Shown one piece after another: positions 7,492 to 15,452 of a DNA stretch of 34,466 bases. The position numbers were made by a program, and so were the translations under genes. This stretch comes from Streptomyces iranensis. Its GTDB lineage: Bacteria > Actinomycetota > Actinomycetes > Streptomycetales > Streptomycetaceae. Below the pieces are notes generated by a model. That model had not been told where the DNA came from, searched no databases, and was given only the letters and a program-made list of their open reading frames with translations. The stretch is taken from NCBI RefSeq assembly GCF_017874715.1, contig NZ_JAGGLR010000049.1, forward strand, positions 1 through 34,466, read 5' to 3'. Numbering within the stretch: the first letter of the stretch is position 1; the number at the start of each line of letters is the position of its first letter.

Positions 7492-8076
7492 GTGGCCAAG
7501 AGCAGTGCGCCGTCGCGCGAGCGAATCGTGGCCGGCGCCGCCGACATGATCAGCCGGCGCGGCCTGAGCGCGACCAGCATCCGGGAGATGGCCAAGCACG
7601 CCAAGGCGCCGCTCGGCTCGACGTACCACTACTTCCCCGAGGGCAAGCAGCAGCTGGCCGCCGAAGCCATCCGGTTCACCGGTGAGTGGGTCGCCCGCGG
7701 TCTGCGCAAGGAACTCGAGGCGGGCCCGGTGGAAGGGGTGCGGGCGTTCCTCGGCCTATGGCGCAAGATCGTCGTCGACAGCGACTTCCACGCCGGCTGC
7801 CCCGTCCTCGCTGTGGCCATCGAGGAACCCCAGGATGGTGGGACTCCGCCCGCGCTGACGGCCGCGGCCGAGGTCTTCGGGCAGTGGGAGACCCTGTTGG
7901 CCGACTCGCTCCGGGCGCACGGCGCCGAGGCCGAGCAGGCCGCGCAGCTCGCCACGCTCGTGGTCGCGGCCGTCGAGGGAACGGTCGCCATGTGCCGCGC
8001 CCAGCGCAGCACCCAGCCTCTCGACCGCACCGCCGAGCAGCTCCAGGTCCTCATCGCCGCCGCGACCGTGAAGTGA
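7492..8076 (+). CDS. TetR-family regulator (LmrA/YxaF-like)
   Basis: The GTG start is preceded by GAGGGGAG. The 194-residue product has an N-terminal TetR helix-turn-helix (RERIVAGAADMISRRGLSAT, then IREMAKHAKAPLGSTYHYFP) at residues about 8-55. The C-terminal ligand domain contains FHAGCPVLAVAIEE, typical of the LmrA/YxaF-like subgroup that senses drugs or flavonoids and controls adjacent exporters or oxidoreductases. Here the divergent neighbour is the decayed tautomerase/thioesterase pair, so this repressor may have lost its main targets. Two likely operators lie directly upstream. Confidence 0.92.
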   Translation: MAKSSAPSRERIVAGAADMISRRGLSATSIREMAKHAKAPLGSTYHYFPEGKQQLAAEAIRFTGEWVARGLRKELEAGPVEGVRAFLGLWRKIVVDSDFHAGCPVLAVAIEEPQDGGTPPALTAAAEVFGQWETLLADSLRAHGAEAEQAAQLATLVVAAVEGTVAMCRAQRSTQPLDRTAEQLQVLIAAATVK

Positions 8077-8088
8077 CCCGCGCCCGGC

Positions 8089-8118
8089 TGTCCGCACCTT
8101 TCGCGAGGGGGGCGGACA
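8089..8118 (+). terminator. Possible terminator between convergent genes
   Basis: TGTCCGC (8089-8095) and GCGGACA (8112-8118) are exact inverted repeats with a 16-nt loop, just after the TetR stop. The short stem makes this moderate evidence only. Confidence 0.35.
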
Positions 8119-8136
8119 CTCATGCACGGGACAGGG

Positions 8137-8523
8137 TTATGCGCCGAGTGCGGCGCGGACGGCCTTGACCTCCCCCTCCGTGAACACTCCGGTGTCCAGC
8201 AGTGAGAGGACGGACAGCACCCCGCCGCTGGAGCCCCGGCCTCCCTCCTCGATGACGCGGAAGTTGACCCACCAGGTCGGTGACGGCTCGGCAAGGCCGC
8301 AGGCGTCGGCCAGTGTGGCCAGGGCGCGCTCTATGACCTGGGTCCTGATCTCCTGCCGCCAGTCCTCGTCCATCACCGCGACGTCGATCACCATGACGTC
8401 GGCCTCCGGCCCGATGTCCGCGAGGAACCGTCCTCCGATCGCCGTCATGTCGGGCTCGCGCTCGACGAAGTACACCTGGAACCCGACCCGCGCGTGCGGA
8501 GCGGACTGCCCCACCTCCGGCAC
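8137..8523 (-). CDS. Tautomerase-like small protein, probably clipped at its 5' end
   Basis: A GTG at 8523 gives 128 residues, but it has no ribosome site, and the frame stays open with good codon use back to 8571, where an IS630 fragment begins. The natural start was probably lost there. The segment VMVIDVAVMDEDWRQEIRTQ and the later TWWVNFRVIEEGGRGSSGGV resemble the strand-helix-strand and hairpin of the 4-oxalocrotonate tautomerase fold, but the catalytic N-terminal proline cannot be placed. The protein ends with FTEGEVKAVRAAL. The assignment rests on fold-like pattern only. It could be non-functional. Confidence 0.5.
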   Translation of the reverse strand: MPEVGQSAPHARVGFQVYFVEREPDMTAIGGRFLADIGPEADVMVIDVAVMDEDWRQEIRTQVIERALATLADACGLAEPSPTWWVNFRVIEEGGRGSSGGVLSVLSLLDTGVFTEGEVKAVRAALGA

Positions 8524-8572
8524 GAGGGCCGCGTCCGTCAGCGTCTCGGTCGGCGTGTGGCGCTGCCAGGCT

Positions 8573-8894
8573 CAGACGCGCCCACAAAGGCGCCGACATG
8601 CGCCGCTGGGCGAAGAAGAACAAGTTCGAGTTGTGCTTCACCCCGACCTACACCTCGTGGGCGAACCCGATCGAAGCCCACTTCGGACCGCTGCGGCAGT
8701 TCACCATCGCCGACTCCGACCACACCGCGCAGCCCCGGGCCCTGCACGCCTACCTGCGCTGGCGTAACGCCACCGCACGCCACCGCGACGTCCTGGCCGC
8801 CGAACGCAAAGAACGCGTCCGCATCCGCAGCGAGAAAGGCGTCCGCTGGGGCGGACGGCCACTCACCACCGCGCATCACCAGCCACCCCAGTGA
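8573..8894 (+). pseudogene. IS630-family transposase, 3' fragment
   Basis: The fragment encodes the last third of a DDE transposase: MRRWAKKNKFELCFTPTYTS followed by WANPIEAHFGPLRQF, the segment carrying the final catalytic glutamate. Upstream frame is open only to about 8573, where it meets the clipped tautomerase-like gene head-on. No start, no N-terminal helix-turn-helix and no inverted repeats remain. It marks an old insertion followed by deletion. Confidence 0.85.
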
Positions 8895-8944
8895 TCGTTT
8901 CCGGTCCAGCAGTAGCCTGCAGGGCAGTCACGACGCCGGGCCGC

Positions 8945-9199
8945 CTACGCGTCCGGACCTGAACTGTCACCCGCCATCGCCCGCTCCAGGATCGCCGCGA
9001 CGACCTCGGACTCGGCGTCGGCGTAGTTCTGCATGTACTCCCGGGACCGCCGGGAGAGTGACCGCTTGGCGTCGGCGTACAACGGGCTGTCGCCGCTGTC
9101 CATGCGCAGCCGGTCGCGGAAGCGCAGCATACGGACGACTTCCTGGCAGCCCTCGGACAGGACGTGCAGGTTGGCCGATTCGGCGCTCGGATCTAGGGC
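8945..9199 (-). pseudogene. GrpB-family protein, 3' fragment
   Basis: Residues reading ANLHVLSEGCQEVVRMLRFR, then SPLYADAKRSLSRRSREYMQ and NYADAESEVVAAILERA match the C-terminal half of GrpB (UPF0157) nucleotidyltransferase-like proteins. The catalytic N-terminal half is absent. Similarity stops at a CTAG tetranucleotide (9193-9196), followed by sequence that looks like a mobile-element end (GGGCGTGTGTCGAAAG). The open frame continues upstream to 9346, but this part reads through the promoter of the next gene and is not meaningful. Confidence 0.7.
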
Positions 9200-9252
9200 G
9201 TGTGTCGAAAGGCCGGTTCTGGCGAGTCCATGCGGGATTGCACGACTTCCGT

Positions 9253-9311
9253 TGTCAGGTATTTCCTGACGATGTAAAGTCACGCCTGACGTCGTCAGGA
9301 AATGCCTGACA
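9253..9311. promoter_or_regulatory. 20-bp inverted repeat upstream of the zinc-finger/HTH gene
   Basis: The arm at 9253-9272 and the arm at 9292-9311 are inverted copies matching at 19 of 20 positions, with a 19-nt spacer. Each arm is itself a near-palindrome of the form GTCAGGnATTTCCTGAC. A further partial dyad CCTGACGTCGTCAGG lies at 9285-9299. The block ends 19 nt before the GTG at 9331, so it is a good candidate for a multi-site operator, probably autoregulatory. Confidence 0.7.
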
Positions 9312-9330
9312 CGGAGGGGGAGGTAACCGG

Positions 9331-9702
9331 GTGTCGTCCGCAGCAAAAGAGTCTGTGATCGCAGCGTGCTCGTTCTGCCAGAAGCGGAACATCGAGGTGG
9401 GGACGCTCGTGGCCGGACCGGGAGTGTTCATCTGTGATGAGTGCGTGGCTCTCTGCTCGACGGTGATCGAGGGGAAGCCCGCGGAGGGCGGACCGCAACT
9501 TGCCCCCTGGGACCAGGTGACGAGCCCCGAGGTGGTGCTGGCGAGTCTGCCGCTGATCACAGCTGCCGGGGCGCAGGTCGAGCGGAACCTCGCTCAATGG
9601 GTGCTCAAGGCGCGTGCGCTGGGAGTGACCTGGGCGCGCATCGGGGAGACTCTGGGGATGACCCGCCAGTCCGCGTGGGAGCGTTTCTCTGGCGAGGAAT
9701 AG
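9331..9702 (+). CDS. ClpX-type C4 zinc-finger protein with C-terminal HTH
   Basis: The GTG at 9331 follows GGAGGGGGAGG. The 123-residue protein has a ClpX-type zinc-binding domain at residues 13-38 with C13-x2-C16-x18-C35-x2-C38 (CSFCQKRN ... FICDECVALC). There is no AAA+ ATPase. The C-terminal part, GVTWARIGETLGMTRQSAWE near 96-115, reads as a helix-turn-helix similar to sigma region 4 or small regulators. This suggests a compact DNA-binding protein whose ClpX-like finger serves in dimerisation or in docking to ClpX/ClpP partners; both are inference. It is intact although insertion sequence debris lies on both sides. The striking inverted repeat upstream is its likely operator. Confidence 0.85.
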   Translation: MSSAAKESVIAACSFCQKRNIEVGTLVAGPGVFICDECVALCSTVIEGKPAEGGPQLAPWDQVTSPEVVLASLPLITAAGAQVERNLAQWVLKARALGVTWARIGETLGMTRQSAWERFSGEE

Positions 9703-9720
9703 GGCTATCGAATGCGCTGG

Positions 9721-10094
9721 TCATAGCCACTCGTTGATGGCCGCGACGAGGACGGTCGCCTCGTAGCGGACCGCCAACTTGTCATACCGCGTGGCCACCG
9801 CCCGGTGCCTCATGGGGCGATTGATGCCGCACTCGACCGCATGCCTCGCGCGGTAGTCAACAGGGTCGAACTGGGGCGGCCGGCCACCGCGAGAGCCCCG
9901 CTTCTTGCGGCTGCGCGCCTGTCGGCCTTGTCCGGGGTGGTGCAGCGGATGCCACGCCGCCGCAGGCAGGCGCGGTTCGCGCGGGAGGCGTACGCCCTGT
10001 CCGCGCGGACACGTTCGACCAGCAGCCGCCTGCCGTGAACGGTCAGCCGGGCATTACGGTGGGACATGAAGACCTCCGTGCGGTGCAGTCCTAG
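9721..10094 (-). pseudogene. IS5-family transposase, 3' fragment with frameshift
   Basis: Minus-strand frames encode VRADRAYASRANRACLRRRG, then (after a frame change near 9920) SRKKRGSRGGRPPQFDPVDY, ending in HRAVATRYDKLAVRYEATVL and AAINEWL. This is the C-terminal DDE region of an IS5-type transposase, including the R..E.xxNR segment. The 5' part is cut at 10094 by the IS4-like element. A short end-like sequence (AGGGCTATCGAATGCGCT) lies between its stop and the zinc-finger gene's stop. Confidence 0.8.
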
Positions 10095-11427
10095 ACGCAA
10101 TGCCGTTGTTTTAGGCCTTGGCGTGGGTTCCTGGGTAGTGGTCCCAGGGGGTGGTTCGGGTGTCTGCGCGTGTGTCTGAGTTATCGGGTCTGGGGCTGTT
10201 GACCTGGGTGTATCCGCCGGGGTTGGTGGATCGGGTGGTGGCGGCTTGTGGGTGCGGGGAGCAACGCAGACGGCTGCTTCCCGCGCGGCTGGTGGTGTAC
10301 TTCGTGCTGGGGCTGTGAGCCGTTGCGGGTGCTGTTCGCCACGACCGCCAAGCCGATGGCCACCGAGGCGACACCCGGCGCGTTCTGGCGGGGCTTGCGG
10401 CTGCTGGCCGTGGACGCAACGTGCTGGGACGTCGCGGACAGCGAAGCCAACGAGGCCGCCTTCGGACGTCCGGGCAACGGCCGCGGGCCGGGCAAGAGCG
10501 CGTTCCCGCAGGTGCGGATGGCTGCGTTGGCGGAGGTGGGCAGCCATGCGGTGCTGGACGCGGAACTTGCCGGCTGCCGCACCGGGGAAGACCCTGGTCG
10601 GCCGCCTGTCACGGTCACTCGGCCCAGGGCCAGCTCGTCCTGGCCGACCGTGAGTTCCTCGGTGTCCCGTTGTGGCAGGCCTTCACCGCCACCGGCGCCG
10701 ATCTGCTGTGGCGAGTGCCCGCCACCCGCGTCCTGCCGGTCATCAAACAGTTCCGGGACGGGTCATGGCTGTCACAGATCCGGGCGAGCAGCGGCCCTGC
10801 CCGGCATGAGCCGGTCACCGTCCGGGTTCTGGCCTACCAGCTCAAGAGCCAGGGCGGTGAGGACACAGCTGACGGCTACCGGCTGGTCACTACCCTGCTG
10901 GATGCCCGACGCCATCCGGCCCGGCAGTTGGCCGCGCTCTACGGCGAACGCTGGGAGGTCGAATCCGTCTTCGCCGAGATCAAGACCCATCAGCGTGGCG
11001 CCCGCGTCGTACTGAGCAGCAAGACCCCTGATGGTGTCCGTCAGCAGATCTGGGCACATCTGCTGGTCCACCACGCCCTGCGCGAGCTCATGCTGAGAAC
11101 GGCCGCCACCCGTGGTCTGGACCCCGATCGGGTCTCCTTTACCGGGACCCTGCGTTCCGCCCGGCGCAGCGTGACCGTTACGCCGGGCAGCTTTTCCCCC
11201 TGACCTGCTGGTCAGGGCCTTGGTGATGCTCGAGCAGGACCGTTTGGAACGACTCCTGCCCGCCAGACGCCTGCGCAGCCAGCCCCGAGCCGTGAAACGC
11301 AAGATGTCCAATTACCAGCTCAAGCGAGCTGAACACCATCTCTGGCCACAACCGACCCACACCGGAACGCAAGCCATCCTCATTACAAGACCCCAACCTA
11401 CAGGCCCGTAATGCAACGGCATTGGCC
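10095..11427 (+). mobile_element. IS4-like insertion sequence, internally deleted
   Basis: The ends are imperfect inverted repeats sharing CAATGCCGTTG (10098-10108) and CAACGGCATTG (11414-11424), three bases in from each boundary. CTAG flanks both sides (10091-10094 and 11428-11431), consistent with a 4-bp target duplication. The element is about 1.33 kb and carries one dead transposase gene. It separates an IS5 remnant from a truncated molybdenum-hydroxylase FAD subunit, so two different broken genes flank it and a deletion must have followed an insertion. Confidence 0.75.
10160..11411 (+). pseudogene. IS4-family transposase, inactivated
   Basis: The coding region starts at GTG 10160 and stops at TGA 10316 after PARLVVYFVLGL. 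The expected stretch before PLRVLFATTAKPMATEATPG is missing, so a piece has been lost. Three landmarks of IS4 transposases are present: LAVDATCWDVAD with the first Asp, LVLADREFLGVP with the second Asp, and YGERWEVESVFAEIK, the Y-R-E-K signature with the catalytic Glu. The frame shifts at least twice more, near 10590 and near the C-run at 11195-11200, after which the tail MLEQDRLERLLPARRL is in another frame. It cannot make an active protein. Confidence 0.85.
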
Positions 11428-11431
11428 CTAG

Positions 11432-11566
11432 GGTGCCGGGCTGTTCCACGCCTTCGCGCATCAGGTCGACCAGGGTGGTGCCGCCGGCGATGTAGCGGCC
11501 GCCGCGCCGGGCCGCGGCCAGGACGCCGCTAGTGTCGGCAGCGCGGGTGTAGGTGAAGGAACGCAT
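11432..11566 (-). pseudogene. Xanthine-dehydrogenase-type FAD subunit, N-terminal fragment
   Basis: From ATG 11566 the sequence MRSFTYTRAADTSGVLAAAR, then GGRYIAGGTTLVDLMREGVE is the start of a CO dehydrogenase/xanthine dehydrogenase medium (FAD) subunit, with the AGGTT FAD-binding motif. The gene is cut at the CTAG junction of the IS4-like element after about 45 of some 300 residues. The ATG lies just downstream of the [2Fe-2S] subunit gene, so the two were translated together. No molybdenum-binding large subunit remains in the window. Confidence 0.85.
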
Positions 11567-11578
11567 GGTGGCGGGCCC

Positions 11579-12013
11579 TCACTTCCGGCCCGCGGCCTGC
11601 TGGACCGCGCGCACGACCTTGGGATAGCAGCCGCAGCGGCAGATGTTGCCGCTCATCCACTCCCGGATCTCCTCCGGCGAGTCGGTGTGGCCTTCCTGGA
11701 CGCAGGCGACACCGGACATGATCTGGCCCGGGGCGCAGTAGCCGCACTGGAAGGCGTCCTCGTCGATGAACGCCTGCTGCAGGGCGTGCAGGTCGTCGCC
11801 GTCGGCCAGGCCCAGGCGGCTGGACGGAGCTGGTGAGGCTGCCGTCGCCGCGGGCTCGGACAGCAGGCTCGCTCCCAGGACGCCGCCCGCAACGACCGTC
11901 CCGCCAACAGCGGAGGTGGCGGCGATGAACGTGCGCCGGGTAGGGGCGAGAGGTGGGGAAGGATCCTCTGGGATCGCGGGTGTCTGGTCCTGCGGAACAC
12001 GTTCAGTGGGCAT
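11579..12013 (-). CDS. Tat-exported [2Fe-2S] subunit of a molybdenum hydroxylase, ferredoxin domain deleted
   Basis: The ATG at 12013 is chosen as the start close to the Tat signal. Residues about 25-55 form a twin-arginine signal (RRTFIAATSAVGGTVVAGGV). The C-terminal domain has the second cluster motifs, FQCGYCAPGQIMSG and GNICRCGCYPKVV, of the aldehyde oxidase/xanthine dehydrogenase small subunit (PaoA/YagT type). The plant-type ferredoxin domain that should lie between, with its CxxxxCGxC motif, is absent: SSR runs straight into LGLADGDD. The frame is kept, so a protein of 144 residues could be made, but it lacks one of two iron-sulfur clusters and probably cannot pass electrons. Confidence 0.8.
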   Translation of the reverse strand: MPTERVPQDQTPAIPEDPSPPLAPTRRTFIAATSAVGGTVVAGGVLGASLLSEPAATAASPAPSSRLGLADGDDLHALQQAFIDEDAFQCGYCAPGQIMSGVACVQEGHTDSPEEIREWMSGNICRCGCYPKVVRAVQQAAGRK

Positions 12014-12217
12014 GTGGGGAGACCTTCGCATCGTGGAAAGGATCAACAGCACAGCGAGAGCGCCCGTAAAGGGGCGGGAAGCGAGCACGGTGAGGCCGCC
12101 GAGCCGCCACCTGACTGATCAGGAGCCTTGAGGCCGGACCGGTGCAGTCAGAAGGGGGCACGGCAGATGTGGCCGGCGCCAGGCGAGTGATGGTGACGGC
12201 CGCCAGATGTCGTGGGG

Positions 12218-12985
12218 CTACTGGGCGGTGTAGCCGCCGTCGACGGGCAGGGAGACACCGACGACGAAGCTCGCGGCGTCGCTGCACAGCCACAGGACGG
12301 CCTGGGCCATCTCTTCGGCGGTGCCGAGCCGGTTGATGGGCTGGTTGGCCTCGGCCTCGGCACGGTCGAGTTCTCCCTTGGCGATCATGTCGCTGACCAT
12401 GGGGGTATCGATGGTGCCGGGGCAGATGGCGTTGATTCGGATGCCGCGTGGGGCGTATTCAAGGGCGGCGCTGGTGGTCAGGCCGATCACGCCGTGCTTG
12501 GTGGAGTGGTAGGAGGCGCGGCCGGGGATGCCGACCAGGCCGCCGAGGGATGAGCAGTTGACGATGGCGCCGCTGCCCTGGGTGCGCATATGGCGCAGTT
12601 CGTGCTTCATGGCGGCCCAGACGCCGCGCAGGTTGATGGCGTGGACCTTCTCGAACTGGTCGATGCTCTCGTCGGCGGCGTCGGTGGGCGGGATCTGGAT
12701 GCCGGCGTTGTTGTAGGCCATGTCCAGGCGGCCGAAGGTTTCCACGGTGTGGTCGATGGCTGCGGCGACCCGGGCTTCGTCGGTGACGTCGCAGACCAGG
12801 GCGAGGGCCTGGTGGCCGGCGTCGGTGAGATCCTTGGTGGCCGTGACCACCGCTGCCTCGTTGATGTCGGCGAGGGCAACGGCGGCACCGGATTCGGCGA
12901 AGGCGCGGGCGGCGGCCAGGCCCATGCCAGAGCTGGCACCGGTGACGAAGGCGACCTGTCCGCTGAAGTCGTACGTGGGGTTCAT
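12218..12985 (-). CDS. SDR-family NAD(P)-dependent oxidoreductase
   Basis: The ATG at 12985 follows GGGAG. The 255-residue product is a classical short-chain dehydrogenase: cofactor motif TGASSGMG at about residues 15-22, DV after the fourth strand, NNAG, the serine in VNCSSLGG, and the Y-x3-K pair in SYHSTKHG, then PGTIDTPM. It ends in the usual VDGGYTAQ. Such enzymes reduce or oxidise alcohol/ketone groups in the cytosol; the substrate is not predictable. It is co-directional with the MFS exporter (57 nt gap) and with the zinc alcohol dehydrogenase block upstream. Confidence 0.93.
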   Translation of the reverse strand: MNPTYDFSGQVAFVTGASSGMGLAAARAFAESGAAVALADINEAAVVTATKDLTDAGHQALALVCDVTDEARVAAAIDHTVETFGRLDMAYNNAGIQIPPTDAADESIDQFEKVHAINLRGVWAAMKHELRHMRTQGSGAIVNCSSLGGLVGIPGRASYHSTKHGVIGLTTSAALEYAPRGIRINAICPGTIDTPMVSDMIAKGELDRAEAEANQPINRLGTAEEMAQAVLWLCSDAASFVVGVSLPVDGGYTAQ

Positions 12986-13041
12986 GACGCTGCTCCCAAC
13001 AGGGTCGGTACAGGGTCGGTGCGAGGCGAACGCAGAGGGAT

Positions 13042-14298
13042 TCAGTGCGTGTTCATGGCCGGTGTCTCGTCCTTGCACGGGCCGGTGGCACTGGTGTGCC
13101 GGGCGACGATCCGTGCCGGGCGGGTCGTGCCGCTGAGCGCGAGAACGATGAGCGGCAGCAGGGTGAGGGCCGCTGAGACGGTGCCGACCAGGGCCGGACC
13201 GGTCAGACCGAGGGACGAGCTCAGTGCCCGCCCGGCGATCGCGGAGCTGGCCGCGATGCCCGTGTTGTAGGCCGAGGTGGTCAGGGCCGAGGTCAGGGTG
13301 GGCGCGTCACCGGCGAAGCGGACGGCGAGTGAGGTGACGACCGGGTTGACGGTGAACCCGGTCAGCGCCATCAGGAAGACCAGGATGACGGCCGCGACCG
13401 GGCTGTTGGACAGCGGGATCAGCACCAGCAGCGTCACGGCAGTGGCCGCAGCGGCGGTGATGGTCGTGGCCAGGGGAAGGCGGTCACCCAGACGGCCGCC
13501 GATCGCGGTGCCGCCGAGGGCACCGACACCGAAGGCGACCAGAACCAGCGGCACGGCACCGGTCGCGATCCCGGCACGATCGGTCAACAGCGGGGTGATG
13601 TACGTGTACGTCGCCAGGACACCGCCCATGATCAGTACCGCGGCGGCGAGCGCCAGCCACAGCCTGCCCTGCCGCAGCGCACGCACCTCGGCGCGCACGG
13701 ACACCTGGCCCCGCCACCGCTCCGTCCGGGGGATGAAGCGCCCGACGGACACGGAGGCCAGGGCAGCGAGGGCGGCCAGGGCCCAGAACGGGCCGCGCCA
13801 GCCGGTGTACTGCCCGACGAACGAGCCGATCGGCACACCGACGACATTGGCCAGGGTCAGTCCGCCCATCATCACGCCGACCGCACGCGTGGAGTTGCCG
13901 GGGCCTGCGGCGGCGGTGGCGATGACGAATCCGACCGCCCAGAACGCGCCTGTGGCCAGCGCGGTAACCACCCGCGCGGTGAGCACGACGGCGAACGAGC
14001 CGCTCAGAACAGCGACAACATGGCCGAGCGCGAACACGGCCAGGGCCAGGACGAGCGTGCGTCGCTGCGGCAGGCGCAGGGTGGCCAGGGCCATGGCCGG
14101 CCCGCCGACGATCATGCCGACGGCGAATGCGGTGATCAGCAGACCAGCGTGCGAGACGCTGACGCCGAGATCGCCGGCGATCTCCGGAAGAAGGCCGGCG
14201 ATGACGAACTCGGTGGTTCCCATCAGGAACGTGCCGGCGGCGAGCACCCAGACGACGAAGGGCAGTTTGCCGGTGGCGGGCCCGGCTGCGGGGGACAT
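13042..14298 (-). CDS. MFS efflux transporter, DHA1 type
   Basis: The ATG at 14298 is selected because a GAAAG site lies upstream and the hydrophobic protein starts here; the frame remains open further upstream only through the damaged cyclophilin-like gene. The 418-residue product has about twelve membrane segments. TTEFVIAGLLPEIAGDLGVS in the first helices and loop and the motif C-like VGVPIGSFVGQYTGWRGPFW fit drug/arabinose-type exporters (AraJ/Cmx-like). It would export small hydrophobic compounds or sugars by proton exchange. The adjacent SDR and alcohol dehydrogenase suggest a detoxification theme, which is inference. Confidence 0.92.
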   Translation of the reverse strand: MSPAAGPATGKLPFVVWVLAAGTFLMGTTEFVIAGLLPEIAGDLGVSVSHAGLLITAFAVGMIVGGPAMALATLRLPQRRTLVLALAVFALGHVVAVLSGSFAVVLTARVVTALATGAFWAVGFVIATAAAGPGNSTRAVGVMMGGLTLANVVGVPIGSFVGQYTGWRGPFWALAALAALASVSVGRFIPRTERWRGQVSVRAEVRALRQGRLWLALAAAVLIMGGVLATYTYITPLLTDRAGIATGAVPLVLVAFGVGALGGTAIGGRLGDRLPLATTITAAAATAVTLLVLIPLSNSPVAAVILVFLMALTGFTVNPVVTSLAVRFAGDAPTLTSALTTSAYNTGIAASSAIAGRALSSSLGLTGPALVGTVSAALTLLPLIVLALSGTTRPARIVARHTSATGPCKDETPAMNTH

Positions 14299-14700
14299 CA
14301 AAGACTTCTTTCCGTACGGGGAGCGGGGTGGTCCGGAGGCGGGCTCGACGGTGATCCGCTCGGCCCGAGCCAGTCGATCGGAGGAGGTGTCGATGTGGCC
14401 GAGGACGAGAAGATCCCCGGAGGCATCCTCCAGGTCCAGCGTGAGCGGAAGCAGAGTGGCGAGGTCACGGGCGGCGGGACTGCGGTTCAAGGTCGCCTCG
14501 ACGGGGCGGCCGTCGAGAGTGACACGGATGTCCATGGCAGAGGTTCTGTCAGAGCCGGACGAGGCGGGAGAGGACGGCGTCTCCTGCCACGTGGACGGCG
14601 AGGAGGAGACATCGGGGGAGTCGTTGGAGCAGGCGGCCGGCGCCGGCAGCGCGGCCGCCGGGGCGGCACGAAGCAGAGTCCGTCGGTGCGTGAAGAGCAT
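14299..14700 (-). pseudogene. Cyclophilin-like-fold lipoprotein, internally deleted and fused in frame to the MFS gene
   Basis: From ATG 14700 there is a lipoprotein signal (MLFTHRRTLLRAAPAAALPA, with lipobox-like PAAC near residue 26) and a serine/proline linker. MDIRVTLDGRPVEATLNRSP and AARDLATLLPLTLDLED then open a cyclophilin-like domain. The text jumps to DLLVLGHIDTSSDRLARAER, the end of the same domain, so roughly the middle 45-50 residues are missing with frame kept. There is no stop between it and the MFS start. Either the MFS is normally started internally at 14298 or a fusion could be made; the intact family members end with their own stop. Confidence 0.65.
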
Positions 14701-14716
14701 GGGGTGATCCGTCACA

Positions 14717-15381
14717 TCACTCGGGCATGGGCTCGGCGTAGTGCCGGAATCCGTTCCGCTCGGTGTGCAGCGCATACAGGCGCTCGGCCAGCGCGGCGGG
14801 ACTGGAGTGCTCGGCGTCGGGGCGGATCGCACCCGGGACGATCAGCTGGGCGGCGTAGATGTTTTCCCTGGCGAGGGCGTCATGGACCATGGCCGCGTAC
14901 GCGCTCTCGGCGGCGAACGCGATCGAGGTGCCGGCCCGCTCGGGGTGCGGGCGCACCGCACTGCCGCCGTTGACGAAGAGCAGCGTGCCGCGCCCCAGGC
15001 CCCGCATGCCGGGCAAGACCGCGTTCACGCAGGTGACCGAGCCCTTGACCGAGAAGGCCAGCGGGGCTTCCAGAGCGCTGGGGGTGTGTCCAGGACCGGC
15101 TGCATGAAGTCGGCGCGCGGCACCGGGCTGTACTGGAGGACCTCGATTGGCCCCAGCTCGTCGGCGGCCGTCTTCAGGGCCGTGGTGAGCAAGGCGGTAT
15201 CCAGCACGTCCGCGGTGTAGCCGCGGGCCCGGATCCCGTCCTCGTGCAGCGCGGTGGCGAGCTGGTCGAGACGGTCGGCGTTGCGCGCGATGAGCGCGAC
15301 GCTGTGCCCCGCCAGGCCGAAGCGGCGGGCGGCGGCCAGACCCAGTCCGGGGCCGGCGCCGACGAGAGTGAACGTGGTCAT
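14717..15381 (-). pseudogene. SDR-family oxidoreductase with one frameshift
   Basis: The ATG at 15381 follows GAAGGA. The first half reads MTTFTLVGAGPGLGLAAARR, with the cofactor glycine motif GAGPGLG, and continues through LIARNADRLDQLATALHEDG to PVLDTPPAL. After a run of five C on this strand (near 15081-15085) the correct continuation, ALEAPLAFSVKGSVTCVNAV then RGTLLFVNGGSAVRP, is one frame over. Restoring one base gives a full protein of about 221 residues ending in HYAEPMPE. A single homopolymer indel is equally compatible with a sequencing error, so the gene may be intact in the organism. The family lacks the usual Y-x3-K spacing but has YAAMVHDALARENIYAA. Confidence 0.75.
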
Positions 15382-15452
15382 GATGGATCCTTCGCGTGAA
15401 CGCACCGAGGACGCGGGGGAGGCGCCGGCCCGTGTGCGACGAGGTCTGAGGG

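Noticed and set aside
13277..14707. Plus-strand frame of 476 codons
   Set aside because: It is the antisense shadow of the MFS and cyclophilin-like genes; Ser/Ala/Arg/Thr-rich and not protein-like.
13042..14832. A 596-residue MFS protein starting at 14832
   Set aside because: The extra N-terminus covers intergenic sequence and a separate lipoprotein gene; the MFS has its own start at 14298.
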